Assembly (NCBI GenBank): GCA_026182355.1
Contig: JAPFBL010001928.1
Location: 5,093,001-5,157,000, forward strand
Direction of reading: 5' to 3'
Origin: Hermatobates lingyangjiaoensis
Lineage: Eukaryota; Arthropoda; Insecta; Hemiptera; Hermatobatidae
Length of the DNA: 64,000 nucleotides
The translations under genes were made by a program, and so were the position numbers. Under the pieces are notes generated by a model, which saw only the letters and a list, made by a program, of their open reading frames with translations, was not told where the DNA came from and ran no database searches. Below are positions 9,781 through 22,973 of the stretch, in pieces (the stretch's first letter is position 1; every line of letters begins with the position of its first letter).

Positions 9781-10637
9781 ATGAAAATATGATTTGAAAC
9801 CGACAAATAAAGTTCAATGTAGATGAAGAAACATAGAGAAATTAAAAACACACACTTACAGTCTCTAATTTTTGGTTTGAACCGTCTTCAGGAGAGGTAA
9901 GAGGGGGAAACCAAGCGCACTGGCAAAGAGATGGTTGGAGACCAACAATGTTGCCGCGAATGCGCACGGTCACAGTGAATAAGATAGACAAGAATCAATT
10001 TCAAATGATCTATAGGATAGGGAATTATTAAAAAGGAATAAATAAAAGAAAAACAGGGATAAACAGAGGTAATTATAGGTAAATAAAAGTTAAGGACTAA
10101 GCATTAATAAAAATGATAGAATATAATAAAAACTTAAAAGAGTATTGAGAATACAAATAATAATATTAATATAATTAATAAATAATAAAAAATAAGAATA
10201 ACCTAAAAACTAAATGCAAAGACGATGAACTAATTAAATTAATTGAATCATTAACTTTTAAAATTAAGGCTATATGCACTACGCGCACTGAGCAGCCAAA
10301 TATGTGCCTCTTCGGAGGCTTGTAGAGTAAGATCTTTGCAGTCAGATGGTATTTGTCGCAGAATCTGCAAGCTGCAGCACAAAGGGGAGCCCATGGTTAT
10401 TGGTATGAATGGCGCTTGGATGCTTGACCTACATACTCGTAGAACCAATCTACATTTGGTACACTCCAAATGGTAGACACAATTTTTGGAAGTACAAAAG
10501 CAGTTATTTTGGACAGGATAGTGTGTGTTGTAGGAGGGAGCTGTGAAATGTGTTTGGGGATTGAGAATAGGACAGCATCCACCAAGCTTTGTCTCCTTAT
10601 GAACGGTTATAGAACCTCCGTGAACAGCCACTCCCAT
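9781..10637 (-). mobile_element. PLE-C 3' half (GIY-YIG remnant plus 3' region)
   Basis: Minus orientation. A degraded GIY-YIG frame lies at 10251-10637. The AT-rich 3' region runs to the (TA)n at 9764-9780. The terminal 100 bases (ttcaatgtagatgaagaaac, acagtctctaatttt) and a CUGAAGA hairpin near 9880-9901 are the same as in the palindromes at 34895-35569 and 8438-8660 and in the copy at 36445-36890. Confidence 0.75.
10251..10637 (-). pseudogene. Degraded GIY-YIG domain of PLE-C
   Basis: The minus frame shows NCFCTSKNCVYHLECTKC, the Cys-rich entry to a PLE-type GIY-YIG domain. A second frame (10397-10585) continues with FYEYVGQASKRHS, a decayed YVGQT-like motif. At least one frameshift separates the two. 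It would be non-functional. Assignment rests on these motifs and on the PLE-type 3' region that follows. Confidence 0.5.
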
Positions 10638-10639
10638 CT

Positions 10640-11923
10640 TGCATCGTCATTTATACCAATAGACACAAAACAATAAACAGCCACGAGAGAAACAATACTA
10701 GTGAATTTAAATTTTGATGGGGGATAACCTATATATAATTACTATTATTTATTTCTAAATATCGAAACATTAACAGACTCATTTCCTAAATGTAAAAATG
10801 ACCTACAATTTATTCTTTCATAAAACTCAAAATTACACTTAAAAAAAGGAAAGTATTTGACTTAATAACAAATTATTTTATGGGAAAAACTGAAAAAAAA
10901 ACGGGTCAGACAAGAGATGTATCAAATCTAAATGTTCTTCTAAATCTAACAAGCGTAAATTATAAGTGTAGAGATGAACTGGTGAAACTTGAAAATGATC
11001 CTTACCTACAGTCATGGAACTTAACTCACTCAAAATACCTTCATTACCAAAGAACTTTCTATGTCTGAATAATAAAAACAATATTCTGTAACAACCAGTT
11101 AAGTACCAAAACAGCTTGATAAAGTTTAGTAATTCATTCTTTGAGATAAAATTGTTATTTCTTTTTTATAATCCATACAAGGTTACAATATAAGTTATTT
11201 AGAATTGAAAAGGTTTTATTCCTTATAACAATAAAACAAAACATTTAATTCGCAGCATTTAGAAAAAAAATATCTCCCAACAATACTTGCAATATGCCCA
11301 ATATATTTAAATATTTCAACCATTTTAAGTTATAATGAGACGATAATTGAACATTTACAGAATTATTAAAAAAATTTGAAGAAATAAAGTTCCTAGATTT
11401 CGAAAATAAAATCTATGGTTTCATAGATAAAATATCGTCTACGGATTTAAGTAAGTAAGTAATAATAATAATAAGTGTAATGGAAATAGATTTTATAGTC
11501 TAAGAGTAATCTTTTTTTTCTTTTTCAATTCAGATTGCACGTACTAAGATGAATGTTTAAATCTATAAACACTAGTACCAATAATCGAGACTGACTTTAG
11601 ACTTTTTTTTCCTCATAGAATGTGGAAAAATCTGTTCAGCAGATCCCTTAGCAAAACATCTTGCTTAGGGTATTTGAGGTTGGTGGTCCCGACCTACTAA
11701 AAATCCACATCCTATTTCCTGGCAATATCCGAACACGGAAACTGTTTTCACATTGACTTTAGACTTAAGTGCTTGTATTAATTTAATGATAAAGAAAATA
11801 AACATGGTTAATAATAATACAGTTAATATTTATTTAAAATTATTGAAATAGTGTCTCATTGATAGATGATTTTAAAGCGATGCTCTTAATAAATACCTAA
11901 TGACTTATATCTGAGGTACTAAC
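10640..11923. other. No gene seen
   Basis: AT-rich sequence. The opposite-strand open frames at 10878-11081 are not convincing. Probably intron of the CCDC13-like gene if the exon at 11924-12073 is real. Confidence 0.55.
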
Positions 11924-12073
11924 TAGAGTGCTGAAGTCATCTTCAGTGCCTGAATTCAACTCCAGTGACTTGCTGAATTCCGACAACAATTGGCTGTCTT
12001 TGTTTGTTTTTAATTTCTTTTTCATGGACTTCATCTTCTTTTTCTTCAAATGATGATGAATAACACCAGACAT
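11924..12073 (-). CDS. Candidate first coding exon of the CCDC13-like gene
   Basis: A minus-strand ATG at 12071-12073 opens a frame of exactly 50 codons to a GTTAGT donor (11918-11923), in phase 0, compatible with the exon at 9298. The peptide begins MSGVIHHHLKKKKMKSMKKK and ends in an acidic LNSGTEDDFSTL. Human CCDC13 also has a lysine-rich N terminus followed by an acidic linker, but there is no residue-level match I can vouch for. If read through without splicing it is a 58-residue ORF ending at 11897. The support is frame, donor and position only. Confidence 0.4.
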
Positions 12074-12099
12074 GTTTTAATGGATGCACTTCTTATAAT

Positions 12100-13398
12100 C
12101 TAATGGCAACCTTGAAAATGAAACGCGTTCAAATAGACTGGACTATTGATGCAATGGGAATAAAGTAAGTTAATGTTTTGGTTCTGGGCGTGACTTGGTT
12201 CTTTCAAACAACCTGCATTCCCTTGGAAACTGTTTTAAAGTAAAGCCTGCCAGCATGTGAAACAGAGCTCCCAGAAAGCGATCAATGCCTTGTGACATTC
12301 TTAATCACATTTCAGTGAAAAAAAAACCGTAATAAGATTAAGTACTGCATTAAAAACAATTTCAAATATGGAAATTCAGGTTTGTTCATAAATAAAATTC
12401 ATAATAAAAACAACGCGTTTTGAGCATATAGTATTCTTCATCATCTTTATTATCATTACTATGACCTTTATTTTACTTACATTTAATTTACATCACTTCA
12501 TTATCTTTATTACTATGACAAGCTAACTACCTTGGTACATGCTTGTACCAAGAAGATAGAAATGAAAACCTCCTAAATATGTTGATTTACTCGTATATGT
12601 CTTCTTTTTCACTTCATGTCATATACAATAAAGCTATATTGAGCTTTGTTTATGTGGTAAATTTAATAGAATTCGAAAACATTAGTAACTGACAATAGAA
12701 CCATGACCAAAAAGACATGGAATTCCCCATCATGATCTAATTTAATAACAAAATTATAAATGAACTTGATAGTTGATATCGTATAATAACACTGGACACC
12801 AGAACCATTAATGAAAATAGATCAAATAATTTATTGTGTCCTTTTTACAAATACATTTTAATTTATAAATAATACAAATTTAGTTTAACTATATGTCATG
12901 GCGAACGTTTATCTTTGATGCATTCAGTACAAATCCCGGTTTTTTGTAAAAAATTGTAAAAAAATTGCATTTTTTCTAAAACAGATCCATGCCTTAAGCA
13001 GAACTGCAATCTACTAAATACTCGAATACGAGCTTTGAACGACCTTTAATCAATGATTGGTTTCCCAAGCTAGCTATAATTCCTACAAACTAGTTATTAT
13101 GCTTTTTGTATTAATTAATAATTAAAAATAAACAGTTATACCTATGTACAGATTGGATAACAACGATAAAAATCAACAAAACAAAACCAGTATCTAGAAT
13201 TCATAGAAGGCCAGCAGATTATACCTTCTGCTAATATTAACTGTGAGAGCAATATCACGGTTTCCCTCTATTTATTTGTGCTACTGTGCGAGTTAACGGA
13301 AACTATATGTGTCCGTTTCCTCAGAGTCAGCACTCAGAAAACCTGACTACTCTTTGATCACTAAAAACAATTTATACCTACTGAGTAGAGATACTAGT
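12100..13398. other. No gene seen
   Basis: AT-rich unique sequence. Nothing supported. Confidence 0.55.
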
Positions 13399-13399
13399 A

Positions 13400-13625
13400 A
13401 TTTAGTTTACCACTTGTTGCTCTCGATGGTAAATTCGGGAGATGTCCCTGCTTCTCGACTCACCCATTCGTCTGCCCAACGTTGAATTTGAAAGTATATC
13501 CGCTATGAGGTCAGCACAACATGATGGACTGGTGCAGAATATAGCGGGGAGTACCTCCCAGCAGTACGGGGTCGTATATGGTACGTATTCCAATCATTCA
13601 TCGACCTCTCACATCACGAGGTAGA
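13400..13625 (-). other. GC-richer segment, possible 5' non-coding exon
   Basis: This block is clearly richer in G+C and in CG dinucleotides than its neighbours and is open on both strands for about 60 codons. On the minus strand a strong donor-like GTGAGT follows GCAGACGAATGG near 13460-13470. That would suit an untranslated first exon for the CCDC13-like gene starting at 12073. No homology was recognised. Confidence 0.25.
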
Positions 13626-13639
13626 AAAGGTTTGGTAGT

Positions 13640-15532
13640 TTCTGCAAAGCGGGGAACCATAGGTTAGTTGAATTATTAAAATTAAAATTTGGCCTTCTGT
13701 CTTTAATCGGATACATCAGAGCTGAAGAACTTGGCAACCGCAAGAGAGAAGACGTAGCCAATGGACTATATAAAAGTTTCTTTATATAAAAAAGTTTCTT
13801 TTAACAAAAATCTATAATACGCTGCAACACCATCTAAATATCTAAAGTGGCCTACACTGAACTTTACTATAAGTAAACATAATTACATATGTTTAAGCCT
13901 GTATTGTATATTACTAATAAAGAATACAGTAAGATGTTATATTGCGCATTTAGGATTGAAATATTTAAGGTTTGACATTAATTTCTACCAACGGAGACTC
14001 CAAGAAGGATTGCATTATCAGATAAATTGCAATACATTTGTTATTCCAACGTATTTCCCATAGTTTCGTATAATGTTTATCATTCATGAAAACTATCTTT
14101 ATTAATGTTAATTATATATTATTTTCATAAACATTTCCTTTTCAAAAGAATTTTACACTATTTTCTTTGTTTCCGAAAAGAAAACTTGAAATGAGTCAGT
14201 TCTAAGCAATATACAGGTAAAACCTTTTTTTTTTATTTATATAAATTTGTAAAATTAATTACCTATATATTTTTGTTAAATAGTAAACCATAAAATACCA
14301 TGACTAAATATCGAAAAGTACATAAAACATAGTATCAGAATACTTCCAAATATGTAAGTTTGATAAATTTTGAACTGGATATCTTCGTGTTTACGCTTTA
14401 GTTTAGTTTCCTGTAATTGGTTTCCTAAATCATAACACTATTTGTTATTTGTTCAGTCTTAATGAAACCTATACAAAGTACTAAATTGGTTTTTAAAGTC
14501 TTAATTAAGGTTAAGACCAAAATAATAATTTACTATCTGCCGACTTTTCAGTCAAAAATTGCTTGGCATAATCAGTGCTTATAGAAAGAAGATATGTCTT
14601 TATTCTAAACCATATGTTTGAAAAAAAGCAAGACCTAAAGTTGAATTTGTTATTACTGACAAAATGCTTGTAACTACAATAAAACAAATGAAATCAATAA
14701 AATGATTATCTACAAGTTTAATAATACTAAGCAAGAGTGTATGTTATGACTTCGTAACAATATTTAAATTAAAATAAAAGAAAAACTCATTTGGCCTTCA
14801 ACGAGTTGGACGTTATGTTTACACTAAATTTCTTTTATTGATAAAAGTAATAAATGTTTAAAAACAGATATTCCATTACAGAGAAGCTTCAATCAACAGT
14901 GAATTAATGAAGATGAATAATCTTCTGAGAGGAAGTCATTTCAAAATTACAAAATGAAAAAAAAACACATGTAATTACCATTGTGAATGGAAATTGTTTT
15001 TTAACAGTCGCAAGACATCCCTCTACTATTGTTTAGAGTGGAACAGTGAATGATTTATAGACGGAATGCATAAGTAATACGCTTATCATGCAAAGATCTG
15101 AATTCTGCACGAGTACATGCAGCACATGCATAATATTATAATTTATAACAGACAATTACTTAAACTCATATTCATATAATTCGCTCTAATTCGATTACTT
15201 AACAAGTTGAAATTGTTGAATCATCAAAAACGCCTGAAAATTTCATTGATGGTCATCACACCACCAAAAGTAGTAGGCCAAATTTCTCTCAGAATTGCAG
15301 AACTGATTCTAATATTACTTAAACTTATTTATCAAACTACCTTGGTCTTCACTAAATTACCGTATAATTTGAAAAGAATACATATTTTAAATTTGTAACT
15401 TCTCTATCAAATTTTTGTTCTACAATATTATTTATACCATAGTATAATATTTTTAACGAGTTATTTCATATGTAAAATACATCGAGACCGTAAATACTCA
15501 GTTGTGGTTACCTTAACTTTTTAGTATTACTC

Positions 15533-15536
<4 letters not shown>
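13640..15536. other. No gene seen; one repeat end at about 13840-13885
   Basis: AT-rich. A fragment cctacactgaactttactataagtaa (in part, at 13851-13876) is the end of the repeat described at 16602-18232. The small ORF at 15207-15398 is not recognised. Confidence 0.55.
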
Positions 15537-15583
<47 letters not shown>

Positions 15584-15592
15584 AACTCTCTC
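15535..15592. repeat. (CT)n microsatellite
   Basis: About 55 bases of uninterrupted TC dinucleotide with minor changes at the end. Confidence 0.97.
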
Positions 15593-15665
15593 TTTTTCAT
15601 CGTACTGTCAAGTCACACTTCAAAGGCTGTCAAATGAATCTTTTTACCTTTCTATAAGTAAAGAA

Positions 15666-15932
15666 AGGGGCCAGTGGTTAACGTACCTACCTCTCAACTG
15701 GTTGGTCCAGGGTTCGATACCCACCTAGCATTCGATTTATTTACGTGGGAGGTGAATAAATCTAAATTCGTCGTCCCTCGGAGAGGAGGTGAAGCTGTTG
15801 GTCCCAAGCATGTGCGATGCCAGGTACAAAGTTAAAGGTCCCTACTCTAAATACACAAATTTAGGACTCCCAAAGTTGAATCATGTATCAATCAAAAAGA
15901 CCAGCTGGTGGATAGGTTTAAATAATAAAAAA
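15666..15932 (+). repeat. tRNA-derived SINE, plus orientation, short-tail subtype
   Basis: Head: ggccagtggttaacgtacct (box A-like) and ggttcgatacccacc (box B). Body: gtccctcggagaggaggtg. The 3' end differs from the common subtype and finishes with gataggtttaaataataaaa, as in the copy at 62060-62335. Confidence 0.85.
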
Positions 15933-15934
15933 AA

Positions 15935-16130
15935 AAGTAAAGACTAGAGATGATAACAAAAACTATATCTTCAAATTTTGACGGATTTACATGTTTTGGA
16001 GTCCCCAAAGTCCTTTTTTGCTGTTATTTTGAGATGTCTCTGTGCGATTGTAGTGTGTATGTGTATGTGTATGTGTGTGTGTGTGTGTCTGTGTGTGTGT
16101 ATTGAGAGAGAGAAAGAGAGAGAGAGCGTG
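15935..16130 (-). repeat. Partial copy of the 1.6-kb repeat with (TG)n(GA)n
   Basis: Reverse complement of the right end of the 16602-18232 repeat: attttgacggatttacatgt and the following segment run into a TG-rich then GA-rich simple repeat at about 16054-16126. Confidence 0.65.
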
Positions 16131-16601
16131 CCTAAAAAAATCATGAGAATGCTACAGACCCCACCGTTTGTTTGATCAATTTCATACTTTACTATAAATT
16201 GGTACCTACATATTTATTACTCCTGAACATTTAAAGTCAGCTTGTTGAAATTATTATAAAACTGACATCTGCTTTAACTGAAAAACCTGAAAATATTTGA
16301 AGAACTCTAAATTTGTTATATTAAATGTAAAATTTTAGATTGCGATTGTTTTCAAATGACTTTAGACAGGATACAGGTCACACAGTTTAACGAGCCATAG
16401 AGTGGATTGTACCCAAAAATATCACCTACGAACAAAAAGTTGAATACATTTCGTTGAAATTTAATGTACGAAAAGGTGCGATATTATAAAAAGTATATTT
16501 TGTAATTTCAGATAACGTTGTTTTTCACGCTGAACACCTAACTATAAAACAATAAAAGCTTTTCCAAAAAAAAAAAAATCAAATTATTGTTTTAAAAAAA
16601 A

Positions 16602-18232
16602 AATCTGGAGTGACCTACACTCTACTTTACTATAAGTAACTTAATGTCAAATTTCTTGAGTATATAAAACATAACGTCTCATTTAAGCATAACGTAAACA
16701 TCTAAATGGGATATAATTATTAGCCTGTCATTCCTAAGGTAGTACAGATAGTGATTGAAGGACATATCAATTTATAAGCTTATTTTTGTACATCACAAAT
16801 AATTTATTATTTGCAAATAATTTCATTAGTATAACTACAGCAGTAATAACATTTTTGAAAAACCAAAGTGAACATTTCTTTAAACGAAATAGTATCCTAC
16901 AAGAGAACATGGCTATTGTTCAAATAGCCAGTAGATTTCTTACATCGTTTACTTGACATCCTTCTACATTGAATATTAATGTAAAATTTTCAAATTTGAA
17001 ACAGTAAAATACCCTTTTTTTCTCTGAAAAACTTCTTAAACAGCGAAGAAAATGTTGTTTTAAGGTGATTTGTTAATTAAAGATGTAGGATAATTACAGT
17101 TATTAATCTCTAAACGAAAGATTTCAATTTTGAATTATCTTTTACATTTTTGGTTTTTAACAGAATTATTATACTGGGAATTTTATGGCTTCTTAGTATT
17201 TAATAAGATCATTTTCCTTCCCCTTTGTCAAATAACATATATACGAATTTTTTTTTAATGAGTGTTATCATTTACCTGCACAATATTATTCCTCTTACAT
17301 CTCTTATAAGTCAATAATATATTTTCATTTTTCCATTAGAAACATCAATTTTATCTCAGTGGATTCGCTCAAAAAATTTCTAAGTCAATGTAAACAATGT
17401 AAAAAAATACAAAAAATTCGACAAGTATAGCAGGTGATCTCTTAGTCTAGAATAAACAAACAGTTTTTATATCGTTATGCTCTTTCCCGTAATTGAAACT
17501 TCATGAATTTTTTTTTGTGAATTGCTAATTTTTTGTTCCCTTTTTTGATCAAATTTTCATTTTTTTTTTAACGAGCCGTTTAGCGTCAAAAAATCATTTT
17601 CTGAAAACACAAATCGTACTGTAACGCCCCTTTAGCGAAAGTAATTTCAAAAAAAAATATCTCAACTCATTCGCCATATAATGTTCTATTTGTAGGCATA
17701 GTTTCATTCTTGTCCGTCAAACAGTATGGCTTGTATCGCTCTCACAAGGTTTGAGATTGAATTATAAGTGAAAATTTTTACATTTTATTGAAAAAAAAAT
17801 ATTTCCTGTTGTCTTAAAATTCTGAATATATTTTTCGTTTGTTGCATTTGTAACTTCAAAGATAATGTCAAAATTTCAAAACTCTAGGGTTATCAGTTTA
17901 GGAGAAATAAATGTTTTAAAAAAAACGGTTTTTGGCAAAAAAAGTGACTTTCCCATCATGCATAATTCTTCCCAAACAATAGGGATCTTTGTCTAAATGG
18001 GGCCCATTTTTGTGTAAAATATCAACTTGATCCATCAAAGATTCTGGACCGTAGCGTGGTAACAAGCAATGCTAACACACGCACCCACCCACCCACCCAC
18101 CCACACACACACAGACATCATCGTAAAAACGTCATAAAACGACTTCTGGTACCTCAAAACATGTAATTCCGTCAAAATCTCGAGATCGAATTTTTTCACG
18201 ATCACTATACTTTACTTATAGTAAAGTAAAAA
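16602..18232. repeat. Unclassified interspersed repeat, about 1.6 kb
   Basis: The left end (tctggagtgacctacactct, then actttactataagtaa) and the internal sequence recur at 29527-30612. The right end has actttacttatagtaaagta, so a 16-base actttactataagtaa motif is inverted at the two ends. No long ORF. A DNA transposon is possible but not shown. A (CACC)n run lies at 18082-18112. Confidence 0.65.
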
Positions 18233-18239
18233 TTTAAGT

Positions 18240-20500
18240 TATTCCGATTATTTTACTGCACAGTAGAAATAGTTTTGTAGAAATAGAAACTGAAAACCCT
18301 ACTGGGATTAATGACTGACCTACTATACTTGTTGAATTTGTTCCATTGACTCAGAAATTTTTAATCAGATTGGAGTCAAAAACAATTTATAATTTAATAT
18401 TAATAAAAGAAATTTAAATATATTTGAGTGAGTTAATGTGATAAGTAAAATGATTTGTATTAAAACTATAAAAGGAAATGGAAGCTAATAACATGTTTTG
18501 TCATCTGACAAGGGTTTGTAATTCATCTGGTTGTTGTCCTCTTTAGAAAATCTTCACGTCAGATAGATAGATGTTGGTGTTTTAGAGGACCCCATTGATT
18601 ATGAGTAATAGGGTTGAAGCATGAAAGTATTTTTTTATTTTTTTATGACAAAACGACTGCTACTTATAATACACTTTTCTTGGATTCAGCACACTTTAAA
18701 TTGTGCATTCGGTATTGAACATAGAACGCTAATTTTATGGCTTTGAACATTACATGAGTAAAGTAATACTAAAGATGACAACTATTAAGTTCTATCTGTT
18801 GTAACATCACAAGTTTTTGGTAAATATTTATTTTTATAAGTGGCAGCGAATATATCAGAAAGGGAGGTAACAGATTCAACTGCAAAAGCTTTGGTTAACA
18901 ATATAGAAAACTTCCTAAGACCTCAGGAAACACTCTGAACTATTTTTTTGGTTATTGAAGGGCCATTTTTAGCATGATTAGAATCCAGTGAATCAGAACT
19001 AATGCATAGGGGTTCTAATCTAAGAAATGGATTCCAACAACCGAATAAAAGAATAATTGTAAGTATAAAATCTACCATAGCTGAAATTGTGACCACCTGA
19101 GGCTACCTTCAGGTGTGGCTATCACCATTATTGTGGTGATTAGGTGTAGCTAACCTTCTGGATACTCTAAATAATCAAGGTTCCAATAAACAATGATATG
19201 CAGAGACTTTGTTATTATGAGAAGATGAATCCTTGATGTACTTCCTTGGAGTAATGAAGCATGCTCTCCTAATCGGTGAACTGTGTGCAAAGGAGAAAGG
19301 TCTGAATTATAAATTAAGATAAAGAATACCTTATAACTTTCTCAAAAAGGAAGAAATAGATTTTTCAAAACTTGTTCATTAAAAATACTAAACTAGTTGA
19401 GTATTGTTATGGATGACTAAACAGGAAAAGCCATTTGGCTAAGGAATCTGTAAGAAGCTCTACATAGAAAGGTTCTGCTGATGGTATGTAGCAATGCACT
19501 TCTGTAAGAGATTCTTTAACAGAACATAGGGTCATAACCCCAAATCTACATTTTTGTATTTACAAAATTACGGTTACTGCTATGATGGTTGCGAATGGTA
19601 TCAGTTACCTGTATGTTTCCACATAGTATAGTTTACATGGACAAAAAAGTAATCACAAATGATCAAATGAAATAGAAGTTTCCTATTTTAATAAAGAGGT
19701 TGTTGCCTGGTACACTGGCTTACTGACCTGGGCAAAATTAATAATAATGTACCAGTATACTGAAGACTGCAACTTTTTTATTCTCTTCCTTACACACAAT
19801 TTCTCTCTCATCCAATCAACCTAAGTAATGTCAAGAAATGAACACAGAGGATCTCCAAACATGCAAAAACCTCAAAATCGATTTTTTAATCTGTTGAAAT
19901 ATCAATAAATATTTAAAACATTTTGTAACGATTGTAACGATTTTCAAATCTGTTAAAATATTAAGAAATATTTAAAATCATGTTTAAATATTTATGTTAA
20001 TAAGTCTGAAAGAAAGTAAAAATTTTTTTTAAAAAAAACCAAGGAGCAAGAGAGCAAAACAGCAAGATATATCAAGATAGCAATCGAGCAAGATATATCA
20101 AGTTAGCAATCCTGACATATTTAATTAGAAATATTTTAAATATAAATATTACTGATATCTGCAATGAATATAGTTCTCAAAAAAAAAAAAGAAGAAAGAA
20201 GACTCAGAATGATGTGATAAAAGACTATTCTAGTCCTGTTTTAGTTGGTCTTTTTGACCTAACTTTTGACCTGTTTACTGTCTTGAATCCTAATCAACAT
20301 AGGGGCGCCAAGGTCCTCTTCGGGTGAGCTCTCTTGCATTTATTGTACTGACGATATCAAATAGTTTTTTCTAACAGATATAAATACAAATCTAAATATC
20401 AGAAAAGAGTTAATTTTCTTATTGACTATTTTTGAGCCAAATTCATCTTTATGAACAGTTTATTTGTTCAAACACAACCAAATAATGTACATATTTGTAT
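18240..20500. other. No gene seen; short tandem at about 20041-20110
   Basis: AT-rich. A degenerate duplication of gcaagatatatcaag occurs near 20060-20103. No supported coding. Confidence 0.55.
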
Positions 20501-21065
20501 ATCAATGATCAAATCACAATATAAAATGGGAAAAAAATACTAAGATCATTTAACCATGACAAGCTGTCTTCATCAGAGTCAAAAACCCAAATGAAACACT
20601 AGATGCAGAAACACATGGTGAGGTGTTGAGAGGAGTGGGAGGGATTTTAAAAGTATGTAAAGTACGAGGAATAGTCCAGGCAGGGATGTTTGGGGAAACA
20701 AAGGAATACAGTCAGAAAAACTAAAAAAAACTATCCGCTAGCTGTCAACCCTTTTAGAAGAGGCTATTGCCTTCGTTAACAGAGAGTCAAGTTTGAAAAG
20801 CCCGTTACTAATGTTTATAACATTTGATCTATTAAATTTAATCAGAAAGGGTTCAATAATATTTCTTAACAACACCGTAACCGTAACATCTCTTTACACC
20901 CTTTTAAAATACCACTCTTCCCTCCCACTCCTCTCAACCCCTCACTATGATGTTTCTGCATCTAGTGTTTCAGTTGGATTTTTGACTCTAAAGAAGACCG
21001 CTTGTTACGGTTGAAAGATCTCAGTCTTTTTTTCCCCCCATTTCATATTGTGTTTTGATCATTGA
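20501..21065. repeat. Old palindromic PLE-terminus element
   Basis: The left end atcaatgatcaaatcacaat (20501) and right end ttttgatcattgat (21065) bound two diverged inverted arms of about 160 bp, including gcatctagtgtttcagttgg on the right and its complement on the left. The hairpin motif is gactctaaagaagaccgctt...gttgaaa on the right. No TA tract remains, suggesting age. A relative lies at 40382-40832. Confidence 0.75.
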
Positions 21066-21109
21066 TTGTTATTTCACGTGTTTATTGTGAAATCTTGTTA
21101 TATTTGTAT

Positions 21110-22965
21110 ATGTACATGATATTTGAAATACTCCTCTCAGTAGTTCATTAATACTTATTAAATTACAAAATCTCTTCATTACGTCATTTTTTTATCAGTA
21201 TTTTCTGAAAATGATACAAGTACTTGACTTTTAAACGATGTTTCGATAAAAAGATAAATTCAATTAACTGATTTCAAACAATCAGTTTGAATTATTTAAA
21301 ATTTAGTATTTTTGCAGGTTATTATTGTATGTGCAGCAATCCACGTTGTAGTGGAGTAGTTAGCATCCCAGATAAATCACGATATGGATTGTATGTTGTG
21401 ATGGAAGGAGAGTCTAAAGATAACACTTGCATGAAAATACAACAGTGCACACTAATGGCACGCGATATTGTGTAAAACTTATATTCAGAACAGACATTTA
21501 GGTTTTATTAAGTAGAATAGCTAACTGCATCATTTGGTTGGTTTTGGTAGAATATTTTGAACTGGGTTTTGGTTGTCAAATTGGAGAGTGAGGTTGGAGG
21601 ATTGAGGGTGTTTGCATCAGATATCATCCCGATGATTTAAGATTGATTAGACAGTTGAATAACAGCACAGTTTTTGCACAAGATGTTTATTTGTTATTAT
21701 AATCTTGGGAAGTATAACCTTTCAACTATTCATTGCACTGGAAATTTTCTGTCTATTGGAATTAATATTATTTTTGTGAAATTTAGGTTAGGTTAGGTTA
21801 CTTGGTAAGTTAATATTTTTTAAAAAAAATAAAAAAAGTGGCATTATTAAAATAGTATCATGGATGAATATTGCTACCGTCAAAGTGAAACTATCATGCA
21901 AAGGGAAAATTAAGTAATTGATCTTAATTTTTGATGTGATGTCTTCTTTTGCCAATGGATAAACAAAGTTTTCATTGAGCCATTCATTAGCCAGAATATA
22001 TTGAAATGTCAAAAACGCCAAAAAGACCAATAGTTTATATTCCATTTGTAGTGCAAAAGTATTAATTTGTTTCATTCAAGAATTTAATTTAAAATTGTTC
22101 CTACGAGCTGGTCTGGTAAATCGACGATAGCTTTGATATATTAATATTTTAAAATTTCATTAATAGCCATCAGATGTTTACTCTGAAATGTACTTCGCAA
22201 AAAATTTAATTCCAAGAAAACCAGCAACCCACTTTCATTTGCGAGAGGACCGTTAGTGAATTACTATCGTATTTTATTGCAACAACGACCGGTTCTCTAT
22301 AGAGAATTAAACTTGTCCCCAATAGGAAAATACATTGAATCTAACAATTCTAAATTGCCGTTATTCTCAAGTTGATGATATTTTTGTCTAAGTTGCCTTA
22401 CTTTGTTATCATCACTTAAACTTTTTGGCTGGCAGAAAATTTTCCTTTGTTCATTTTATGAATTTTATGTTTTATTATAACAGATATCAGAAGGTGTAAG
22501 TTAACCATACTCAATTGATAAAAGTTCTTATCTGGTGATAAGGTTTGGTTACCAACAAACCTTTTTTATCTTATCAATTTTGAAGGATACAAAGATCACA
22601 TTTTGTTAAAAAGATTTGATAAGTGAGGAATGTTGAATTGCTTTAAATACTGTACTTGATTCAAATAGAAGTAAATATGTACAATGTTTGAAGCATTGGC
22701 TGGAAATGCTCACTACACACAATTCAACGAAACTGCTTCTTCACCCAAAGAAGAATCACTTTGGGAGATAGAAGACCTGAAAGTATTGTTCTGCATAATA
22801 CAATACCAGTGAATAACTTACTACTTCGTCATGTATAGAAAGGCTTAATGTATATCGGCATTCAAGAATGAAAAGAAATGACTAAGCGGACACCCTTGTA
22901 CGGGAAGGATGCTCAAAAGCCGCTATAGGCTAACAGCTTCTGCTGCTTTAGTGTAGAACACCACA
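21110..22965. other. No gene seen
   Basis: AT-rich. Three TTAGG units at 21784-21801 are too short to call telomeric. ORFs at 21287-21475 and 21788-22075 are not recognised. Confidence 0.55.
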
Positions 22966-22973
22966 CTATAAAG

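Noticed and set aside
15978..16175. Cys/Val-rich small ORF
   Set aside because: Produced by the (TG)n and (GA)n simple repeats.
21784..21801. Telomeric TTAGG repeat
   Set aside because: Only about three units, and the similar tract elsewhere is the SINE end (cctaacctaa). Too short to call.
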